Shown: piece by piece, positions 49,141 through 59,900 of the stretch
Layout: each line of letters opens with the position of its first letter
Numbering within the stretch: position 1 is the first letter of the stretch
Source of the DNA: Dendrophyllia cribrosa
Taxonomy: Eukaryota; Cnidaria; Anthozoa; Scleractinia; Dendrophylliidae
Reading direction: 5' to 3'
DNA length: 64,000 nucleotides
NCBI GenBank assembly: GCA_024195265.1
Contig: JAJLRJ010000003.1
Location: 57,357,489 to 57,421,488, forward strand
Position numbers and translations under genes: made by a program
The notes under the pieces: model-generated
Seen by the model: only the letters and a program-made list of their open reading frames with translations
Databases searched by the model: none
What the model was told of the DNA's origin: nothing

Positions 49141-49495
49141 TAGGGGCCGATTACATGGCAAATTTCAGCCCGGTTAGGCGGGCTGAGATTTCAGCCCGTT
49201 TTCTTGAACGTTTGCAATTACATGAAGAAAGTTTCAGCCCGGGCTAAAATTTCCAGCCCGGTTTGTGAAACCTCATGTAATGCGAATGAAATTTCAGCCC
49301 GGGCTGAAAAGCTAGGTCACCTGGGTAGAAAAGTGCACTTGGGCATGCGCAATGACTTGTTTTCAATAAAAGAAGATGGCGGCTACGGCTGTCAGCCCGG
49401 GCTGAAATTCGTCATGTGATCGCAACAAAATTCCAACCCGCCTACCGGGCTGAAATTTCAGCCTGGGCTAAAATTCGCCATGTAATCGGCCCCTA
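49141..49495. mobile_element. Foldback MITE (TAGGGGCCGATTACATGG ends)
   Basis: TAGGGGCCGATTACATGG and CCATGTAATCGGCCCCTA are inverted ends. Inside, TTTCAGCCCGG and CCGGGCTGAAA alternate many times, giving a dense set of nested palindromes. Confidence 0.8.
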
Positions 49496-49499
49496 AATG

Positions 49500-50070
49500 T
49501 ATGACGGACCATGCTTCTGAATTCCTGTCCTCGAAATTTATTAAGCGAGCCGACGTGAGCAGTCGTAGCACCAGAAACTCACAAATGTTGAACATTCCAC
49601 TTTTTAAAACCGCTAGGGCCATATATCTTTTCATTATAGAATAGTTAATTTATGGAATTCCTTGGAATGTTCGCTCAAATAATGCAATTCAGTAACTGTT
49701 TTTAAAAATCGCCTGAGGACTAAGCTACTAAAAGAATTATGGAACTCCCAAGAACTTTATTTTTGTTATTTGTATTGTAATTAGTAGTCAATTATGTTAA
49801 CATAATGATTGCAAAGTAAAGGACAATCATTATCTTAACGGCTGGCTGTTTTAAAATAATATGTAGGGGCATTTTGAAAATATGTTGCTTTATGCAAATT
49901 ATTTGCTTCATTACTGTTTTGCCTATTATGCCATAAAAATGATTTTTGATTTACTCGAAAACCGTCTTATAATTTTTCTTGAAACTTCGTCTGCAGCTAG
50001 TGATACTTAAAATAAGATATATGAAAGTTTCATTATGAAGTGTCTTACTAAATTTTGATAAAAACGACAT
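49500..50070. other. AT-rich intergenic DNA
   Basis: No coding or repeat structure recognised. Confidence 0.4.
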
Positions 50071-50077
50071 TGTTTAA

Positions 50078-50541
50078 AGTGCCTATAACCCCTAGAAAGT
50101 TATTTTCAGAATCGACTCTATGTACATTGAATAGTTGAATGGTAAAATTATTTCTTGTTTTGAACGTCGCGTTTGTGAGTTATAGAGATTTGAATTTACA
50201 AAATGCTAATTAGATGACGTCAACCCGGGAATTTGCCATTATTTCTACGTCAATTTACAATGCGCAGTTTACAGCTTGAGGATAATTAATTTGATAAACA
50301 CTAAAAATACACTGTGGATAGTCAATTGTTCGTAAAAAAATATTACTTGGAGGTGTAAACAAGTAGTTGTATAAATAATAAATTATTCCCCGGGTTGACG
50401 TCATCTAATTAGCATTTTGAAAATTCAAATCTCTCTAACTCGCTAACACGACGTTCAAAACAAGAAATATTTTACCATTCAACTATTCAATGTACATATC
50501 GAGTTGATTCTGAAAATAACTTTCTAGGGGTGATAGGCACT
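50078..50541. mobile_element. 464-bp TTAA-flanked foldback MITE (AGTGCCTATAACCCC ends)
   Basis: TTAA at 50074-50077 and 50542-50545. Ends AGTGCCTATAACCCCTAGAA and TTCTAGGGGTGATAGGCACT; the arms pair over about 170 bp (through TGACGTCAACCCGGG and CCCGGGTTGACGTCA). Confidence 0.85.
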
Positions 50542-50919
50542 TTAAAACAAAGGGTAATAAGCTGGCATTGCTATAGTAACCGCTGTCGCTTGGAAACCAG
50601 TGACACATAAAAGTTTGATCATATTTCATAAATGTATTGAAGTATGAAAGCAATCGAAGCATGTCTTCATTGCGAAATTTTGATTTCAAAACATACACCC
50701 AACGGCAAAAAAAAGCTGAGTCGAGTCTCCTTTTTAAGATACACCTAATTGCAAAACGCCTCATAATACAGATAAATCACGCTATCTTAATTGCACCATT
50801 AATGCACAGCTATAAACTTGTGGGTTCTCTGTCAATGTCGGTTGCAAGCTGTCTGTCAATGTCGGTTGCAATCAAGGACAATGAAATAACTTGGTTCGAC
50901 TTCTTCCTTGAGGGTCTTT

Positions 50920-53900
50920 TCAGCCGGCATCGTCCATGGGGGCATCTCGAAGTCTTTGTAACAAGATTAGGGTTGATCCATTCTGAACATTGTAGTCACT
51001 CAGAGTAAGGTCGTCTTCCAGTTTCTTTCCAACGAATACCAAACGTTGTCGGTCAGGTGGACACTCGTTCAACTGTTGAATTTTCTTTTTCACATTTTTA
51101 ATGAAATCGTTTGGCTCCACTGCTAACGGGACTTTTCTTCCATTCATCATTTTTATAAAGATTTGCAAGTCATTTGCGTTGTCTCGTATAGTGCTGCCCT
51201 CTTCAGGTTGATTGTCTGTGGCCAGGGAAAGTTGCTGAAGCTGGCCCTCTTTCCTCAAATCTAACAAAACATTACAGTAGAAAAAAGAAGGAAACGGTGA
51301 AACTATTCAGTTACAATCAACGTTCGATTGCCATTAACCATTTTCAGCCAAATCAAGCAAAGCTACAATTAGCTGCAAAAGTAGTTGAGACACTTTCATC
51401 CACAAGTGCTTTTTTGGAAGAAGTACACCATTGCTACCTTTCCTTACCCCTCCACCCTTATCAATGTTTTTTTGTGACCGGCGCCATGTCCAAAACTTTG
51501 GCTAACAACATTGAACGGGGGAGGGGGTGTTGTGAGGGAAATATATTGTTCTTTTGTTCTTCGAGGCATCATTTTTTATAAAAGTGAGTGTTTTTTGTGA
51601 GAGTGTCTCAACAATTTTGCAGCTAATTGTCTGAGGCGTTCACCGCTTAATAACTTACAACGGATAAGGCTATTCATGTTGAAACTTGTGTTAGTTTTGC
51701 ATGACTACATGATATTTGAAAAAATCCAGCTCTAATATTCATCATGCTATGAACTGTAAAATGGCAAGAGAATAACTGTTTTTTTTGTATTTGCATTTGA
51801 CACAAATTACACTAATTAATGCATTCGAAATGGTATATGCTTCAATATACTCTCGGCGTTTTGTGTTGCATTCAAATTCACGGGTTTTAGATGTTTTTTG
51901 TAGCCTTATAGAAACATAGGTGAAATATTTTGAGTTAATTCGTGTTCAAGGTGTTGCAAGTGAGCGAAATGGACTCGAAAAGTAGAGAAAAAGTGCTCAA
52001 TTATGCGATACGTGACATAGTGATTGGGTACTGAAAATTTGCTAATTTGCATATCACCATGCCAAACACAGGAATGTACACCTCTATAAATTTACTACTG
52101 CCGATTAGTAGTGATATTTAACACTAATGACAAAAATGAAACCCTTTCGGAAATTGCTTTTGGGGTGGCAAAATTTGTATATGGTGCACTGCAGCCTATA
52201 AGGTGAACTTGCATTAATTTGAATGCAAAGAGCGGGGTATAATAATTTTTGTTGTGCATTTCCGTATTGTTCTCTGGCTTTAGCTTTACACTAAGCTATA
52301 TGACAATATAGCTGATACATATGAATGGGGTTAGTTTCTAGAGAAACTGTGGTGCTGCGTCGGTGGGGGGATGAAACACGAGAATTTCGTTTTATCGACT
52401 GAGTCGATAAGGTAAATTGACCACCGTAAAAAGATTCAAGTAGCTGACGTTTCGAGCGCTAGCCCTTCGTCGGAGCGAATCAAGGAATTGTGGGTAGTGT
52501 GTGGTTTTATATAGTAAGCGGTGGAGCTACGCTATTGGTGGAAATTTGGTGACGTGAAAAACAGATGTAGATTAGTTGAATGAAAAGCGTTCGTTGATTC
52601 CGTGGGGTTTGAGAGTGCCGATTTGAAAGATGATTTTTTGTTCTAGGTTTTTACGGCTTTCTGTGTTACCCTGGTGTAGGGAAAGGCCGCAGATTGTCAT
52701 GTGTTGTTTAGAATGGTTAGTAAGATTAAAATGGCGCGCGACTGGTTTGGATGCATCTTTGTCATTTTTTTCAACGTCTCGGAGATGTTCACGAAAACGG
52801 TCGCCCAGTCTCCTCCCTGTTTCGCCAATGTATATCTTTTTGCAAAAAGTACATGTAATGCAGTAGATAACATTTACGGAGGTGTAAAACGATCAGTGAT
52901 TTTAATAGATCGTTTGGGTCCTGTTATTTTGTCCGCGTTGTAAATGAAAGGACAAGTGTTACATCGTGTGCGTGTGCATTTGAAAGTTCCCGGTACATCG
53001 TCAGATTTCAGTGCGCTCGTAACTAGAAAGTTGCCTATGTTTTTGTCACGTTTGAATGAAATTAGTGGGGGTTGTGAAAAAATTCTGCCAGTTTCGGGGT
53101 CGTTTTGGAGTAATTTGAAATTTTTTAAAATGATGCTTTTGACTGTGTTGTTGTGTGGGTGGAAAGTGAGGGTGAATGGAATTCTCTCGTTCTCTTCCTT
53201 CTGTGGCGTTTGTAGTGCTGACTGTCTGTCGATCTGTTGTGCACGTTGTTGGCCCGTATTAACAACAGAGTCAGGGTACCCACGTTTCTTGAAAAACTGG
53301 CACATTTCTTCTGATTTGTTGGAAAAATCAGAGTCATCACTACATAGACGTCGAAGTCTGAGAAATTGAGAATACGGAATGGCGTTTTTAACGTGCGATG
53401 GATGTGAGGATGAATGTAACAGATAACTGTGGGAATCTGTAGGTTTGTAGTGCACACTTGTGGATAAACTGTTACCGTTGATTGAAATATTAATGTCAAG
53501 AAAAGCGACTGAGGTTTCGGAAATTTCCCAGGTATATTTTAGAGCTGGATGAAAAGTATTGACAGAAGTTATGAATTGATTAAGTTCCTCTTTACTGGAA
53601 GAGGTAGCGCCAATGCAATCATCGATGTAGCGGCCGTAGAGTTCGGGTTTGGTTCCGTGGTACTGATTAAAAAATTTGTCTTCGATGTGGCCTACAAAAA
53701 GGTTAGCGTAGCTTGGTCCCATTTTGGTGCCCATGGCGACTCCATTTACTTGTTTGTAGTAGTTTTGGGAAAATGAAAAACAGTTAAGTGTCAAAACTAA
53801 TTCGGCTAAGCGGAGCAGTGTTTCTGAGCTTGGGTTTTGAATGGAGCGCTGGTCGAAAAAATATTTTAGTGCTTGAAGTCCTTCGTCATTGGGGATGACG

Positions 53901-56900
53901 GTATATAAAGAGGTAATGTCCATAGTGAAAATTAATTTGTTTTCGCTGGCAAAACTGAAATCCCGGAAAATTTCGAGTGCGTGATTGGTGTCCTTAATGT
54001 ACGAGGGTAGTGATTTGACAATGGGGGCCATGATTTTGTCTAAATAGCTACAAATTAGTTCGGTAGGACAGCTACAAGCGGAAACAATGGGTCGGCCCGG
54101 ATTGTTTGGTTTATGAATTTTAGGTTTGAAATAAACGCGTGAGGTTCTAGGAGTAGTGATGATGAGATTGTTGGCGGTAACTGGTAATTGTTGTTTAGTA
54201 ATGAGGTCTTGGATAGTTTCTTTGACAATTTTTTGGTTGGTAGAAGTGAGATCTTTATCAACTTTGGCATAGAAAGCGGTGTCAGAAAGTTGCCGAAAAA
54301 ACTCTTGTCGGTAAAGGTCGGTCCGCCAAACAACTACCGCCCCGCCTTTGTCGGCCGCTTTGATAACAATGTCGCGTCGTTTGCTAAGACTTTTGAGCGC
54401 TGCCCATTCTCCTGTTGAAAGGTTGGAAATTTTGGTGTGGCGGTTAAATTTAAGTTTTTGGACATAACTTCTGTCAATACTTTTCATCCAGCTCTAAAAT
54501 ATACCTGGGAAATTTCCGAAACCTCAGTCGCTTTTCTTGACATTAATATTTCAATCAACGGTAACAGTTTATCCACAAGTGTGCACTACAAACCTACAGA
54601 TTCCCACAGTTATCTGTTACATTCATCCTCACATCCATCGCACGTTAAAAACGCCATTCCGTATTCTCAATTTCTCAGACTTCGACGTCTATGTAGTGAT
54701 GACTCTGATTTTTCCAACAAATCAGAAGAAATGTGCCAGTTTTTCAAGAAACGTGGGTACCCTGACTCTGTTGTTAATACGGGCCAACAACGTGCACAAC
54801 AGATCGACAGACAGTCAGCACTACAAACGCCACAGAAGGAAGAGAACGAGAGAATTCCATTCACCCTCACTTTCCACCCACACAACAACACAGTCAAAAG
54901 CATCATTTTAAAAAATTTCAAATTACTCCAAAACGACCCCGAAACTGGCAGAATTTTTTCACAACCCCCACTAATTTCATTCAAACGTGACAAAAACATA
55001 GGCAACTTTCTAGTTACGAGCGCACTGAAATCTGACGATGTACCGGGAACTTTCAAATGCACACGCACACGATGTAACACTTGTCCTTTCATTTACAACG
55101 CGGACAAAATAACAGGACCCAAACGATCTATTAAAATCACTGATCGTTTTACATGCACCTCCGTAAATGTTATCTACTGCATTACATGTACTTTTTGCAA
55201 AAAGATATACATTGGCGAAACAGGGAGGAGACTGGGCGACCGTTTTCGTGAACATCTCCGAGACGTTGAAAAAAATGACAAAGATGCATCCAAACCAGTC
55301 GCGCGCCATTTTAATCTTACTAACCATTCTAAACAACACATGACAATCTGCGGCCTTTCCCTACACCAGGGTAACACAGAAAGCCGTAAAAACCTAGAAC
55401 AAAAAATCATCTTTCAAATCGGCACTCTCAAACCCCACGGAATCAACGAACGCTTTTCATTCAACTAATCTACATTTGTTTTTCACGTCACCAAATTTCC
55501 ACCAATAGCGTAGCTCCACCGCTTACTATATAAAACCACACACTACCCACAATTCCTTGATTCGCTCCGACGAAGGGCTAGCGCTCGAAACGTCAGCTAC
55601 TTGAATCTTTTTACGGTGGTCAATTTACCTTATCGACTCAGTCGATAAAACGAAATTCTCGTAGCTGATACATAGCTGATGATATATGACGATCTACCAC
55701 GGACTACCACGGTCTACCAACAGAAATATATAAGAGTATATAACATAACCTTTATACTTGCGATGGTAGACCGTCTCACCCGGGTATACCGTCAGCAAAC
55801 TACAACAATACAATATATCACAATTTAATTGACATCGTTTATTAGTTACAGTTGTTGTTTAAGGATGGTTGCGTGTGAGTTGGTCATAAGAAGAAAATTG
55901 AACCAACATAAACATAGATTAGTATTTCTCGCGGGCACAAAGAACTGTCATGGCAGTGTGATTTTTCAAGGTCCCCCTGGCCTTCTTTTCTCGGCATTCA
56001 AGCATCTGTAAACCGTCGCGCGAGACACGGAGCATTTTTGTGTGATTTCTTTCACTGTAAGAGAACTGTTTTCTTTTAAAAATTTTATATATGCCCTCGC
56101 AGTGGCATCTATTTGGCTGGTAAAAAAACATAACTTTGAAATGACTGTTGATATCAACTTCTATTGTTGCGTCACTGACGAACTTCGATTTTTGAACATT
56201 TTTGCGTTCTCATTTTTAATGATATTCGAATACATTTTCACCCCTTACGCGACAAATATAATAAAACGGTCTTTTCTCAATCTATTGGTGCTACTCGCAT
56301 ACCTGTAGGCCTGGAAAGCTTGCGGCAATCGTTTACAGAAGTTAATATATATTCAGACAATTAGCTGCAAAAGTAGTTGAGACACTTTCATCCACAAGTG
56401 CTTTTTTGGAAGAAGTACACCATTGCTACCTTTCCTTACCTCTCCACCCTTATCAATGTTGTTTTGTGACCGGCGCCATGTCCAAAACTTTGGCTAACAA
56501 CATTGAACGGGAGAGGGGGGGTTGTGATGGAAATATATTGTTCTTTTGTTTTTCGAGGCATCATTTTTTATAAAAGTGAGTGTTTTTTGTGACAGTGTCT
56601 CTCAACAATTTTGCAGCTTATTGTAGCTGAAGATAAAATGGTTTGTCCCAATACAACCAACACGTTCCTTTCACGATAAGTTGCTAGGCAACTTTGCGTA
56701 TCTTTATAGCAACATGCTGACGAGCAATTTTCAACGTGTGTAAAAGTGACTGTGGTATGGGATATTTGTTTGTATTGGGGACTGAGTGCAAAATTATAGG
56801 ACCCAAGACTCCAGCAAAAGCCCAAAGAAACAGAGAGATATAAATTGCATGGAATATAAAGGGGAAAGAATGGGATATCAGCATAACTACAGGACCCCAA

Positions 56901-59900
56901 GACCACAGCCAAAGTCTCACGAAACCGCAGCACCACAAGATCGCAGAACCCAGAATCAGAGCACTCAGACCGTAGAAGGGGAGAAATATAGAAATGCAAG
57001 ACGATGAATTGAAGGAGTTAAAAAAACGGCCATAAGCATTTTGATTTAAAAAAAAATGGACTTGAACACTGTTAATTTGCAATTCATAAACATGCATTTT
57101 AGTGAGCTCACTAATAACTTATTACTAAACAACATAGATTGACAATAAGGAAAACATTTGTCCGCTCAGAAGGTCTGTCATTCTCGTCAGGGGCACAGTA
57201 AACAGACCCGGTTAGAGAGATTAATTTCAGCAAAACATTTCTCTTGAAGTAATAAATAAATATGCCCACGAAAGACAGTTTAACTTACGATTAAATTGAC
57301 GACTTATTTGTCTGTTCAAAATGCTGTGCCCCTGACGAGAATGACAGACCTTCTGAGCGGAAAAATGTTTTCCTTATTATCAATCTGTTGTTTATAAATA
57401 AGTTATTAGTGAGCTCACTAAAGTGCATGTTTCTGAATTGCGGCAAATTAACAGTGATTAAGTATATTTTTTGTTTGTTTTTTTGCCTGTTTATTTTTTT
57501 AATCAAAATGCTTATGGCTGTTTGTTAACGCCTTCTTCAATTCATCTTCTTGCATTTCTACATGTGTTCTTTTCTACATTTCTACATTTCTTTGTGTTTC
57601 TACATGATGTTGAATTTCCAAGGCGTGTTTGACTGCCATCTTGTGGTACTACGGTTTCGTGAGACTTTGGCTGTGGTCTTGGGGTCCTGTAGTTATGCTT
57701 ACATCCCATTCTTTTCCCTTTATCTTCCATGCAATTTGTATCTCCCTGTTTCTTCGGTCTTATTGTATTCTCGGGTTCTGGGTCCTCATCTCCATCTGTA
57801 TTTCTGCAATCATACAGTTTACAATGCATTGGGATTTGGTTTTGTGTTATCCTGGTTCCGTGAGGCTTAGCCTGGAGTCTTGAGGTCCTATAACTTTGCA
57901 TTCAGTTATATATAGAAACGGAGAAAGGAGATAGGAGGCATCTGCGCGCAGGCTACACGTACAGTCAACACGTACAGTCAACTCCCGTAATAATGAACGC
58001 CTTCAGTTAAAACCCATGATTGGTTTCCACAATGCCAGGACTTTTTAAAACTCCTATTCGTAATATGGGGGAAATAACGTTACCTCCCATTTGTAAACCA
58101 AGCGCAGGCTTACAACTACTCCTGCCTTTGTAGTTACAGTTCGCATTGTAAGGTGACACTGTGTAACAGTGACTATACCACGTGAACAAAAATGGCGAGT
58201 CAATACATAGATTCAAACTCGAGCTATGAAGTTTAACTTACCCACAACTTGTTCTTCTGGCATACAAAGGCATCCAGTGGATAAATCTGCAAAAGTCTCA
58301 AAATCGTCGCTGTTAGGAAAAACTGCTTCAGACCCCCATTTGTAAACCAAGCGCAGGCTTACAACCACTCCTGCCTTTGTAGTTACAGTTCGCATTGTAA
58401 GGTGACACTGTGTGACTTCCGACTGGTTCACGGCTACTTCATTCTTGCTCAATTTTTGCTTGAGGACGTCTAGTAACTCTGAAAGTTTCTCCTTTTGCGT
58501 AGAACACAGGACCACTCGACGATTTTCCGTATCGGCATTGTCTTCCAGCTTCACCACTGTGACGTCTTCGAAATGGATACTGCATTCATGAAAAGCTTCC
58601 TCGCTGGAAGCCTTTAGCATAATCTCTGATTGAAATGTTCCTTTCTCACAAATGTTTCCATTGATGTAAACATGTGCGATTGCGTGAAGCCGAAGCTGAC
58701 CTTCCGATTCTTTCTTGATGCGGAACACCTGAGAGTACGTGTGTTCGTGTTTGTCATACCTAACGTTCTCACGGGGACAGATCAAAGGAACATTTGTCGA
58801 GTCAACCAGTTCAAATCTCACCAGCTTTGATGGGTCAAACTTAGCGAAATGAACTAGACTCAGTAAAAGGTTGGACAAATCATGCACGAAAATTTCATCA
58901 ATGTCCTCGCGGTTGGCCATGATGTCCCTTAGGCGGCACGAAAACAGGTCTAGTCTCTGGTGCAACCTAACGTCTTGACGGCAGTGCTGGAAAAACGGCT
59001 TTAAAAAGTTCAGCATTGGGAGAATTGTCAGACTTTTGCCCCATTTTTCAATTTCTGCGGTTGGCTGCTTATCATGATTTTTCAGGCACAACTGCTCAAG
59101 AATGTTGCAAGACTCGCATACAAGCTCGTGAAATCTGTTGTTCCCTTCAGCGATTCGAACACACGACACAAAGTAATCCAGTTTTTCCTTCGGCAGTCCC
59201 CTTAAGCCATTTTGTGGCTCTTCTGAAATCCTCTCGTCAACAAAAATATCCTTAATGTTTTGAATAAGGTAAGGAACAATGATCAGAAAAGTTTTGGTTA
59301 TGGCTTTTTCAGACGATGAACATACCTGTTGATATTTTCTTGCGATATCTTCGGGAGGTGGAACATGACTCTTAATGGATTGGATAAGATACTCTGTGTA
59401 ACTTTCGGAGGAGGCTGCTTCGATAGAACCTTCCAATTCGACGCAACAGTCCCTCAACACAGACTTGCAAAGAGTTTGAATTTTGCGTTCGAAATAGTTC
59501 ACTAAATCAGCATTCACGCACTGCAAGCTCGATATCTTAGTTGCAAGTTTTCTTAAGTGCCTGATATGCATCTGCCCTCTTTTTGTTACCATGTAATCTG
59601 GTGACAGTAAAAATAAAATGGTATAATTCAGTTAAGGAGACAGTTATCGTAATTAACGAGGATGGCTCATAAGCCCGTGAGTATCGTTAGTTTTAGGGGA
59701 GTCGCAAGTTTCAGAAGGCTATTTAAATCCTGCCACTTAAAAGGTTTCCTTAGTGGGAAGGAGGGAGGGAGGGAGGGAGGGAGGTAGGGAGGGGAGGGAG
59801 GGAGGGAGGGAGGGAGGGACGGAGGGAAGGAGGGAAGGAGGGAAGGAGGGAAGGAGGGAAGGAGGGAAGGAGGGAAGGAAGGAAGGAAGGAAGGAAGGAA

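Larger units (their letters stand above)
52378..55663. mobile_element. Inverted pair of Penelope-like retroelement copies
   Basis: Arms 52378 to about 53568 and about 54470-55663 are near-identical inverted repeats of about 1.19 kb, joined by about 900 bp of single-copy reverse-transcriptase sequence. The minus copy (52572-54460) is longer; the plus copy starts part-way through the RT. Both arms end in ACGAGAATTTCG and its complement and share the 3' region with GCTAGCGCTCGAAACGTCAG. Inverted partial copies of this type are typical of Penelope insertion. Confidence 0.85.

Noticed and set aside
53125..55410. Several 75-141 codon frames on both strands
   Set aside because: Antisense or alternate-frame shadows of the two Penelope copies; identical pairs simply reflect the inverted repeat.
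56786..57901. Two mirror-image frames that look like paralogous genes
   Set aside because: They come from the two inverted arms of one foldback element.
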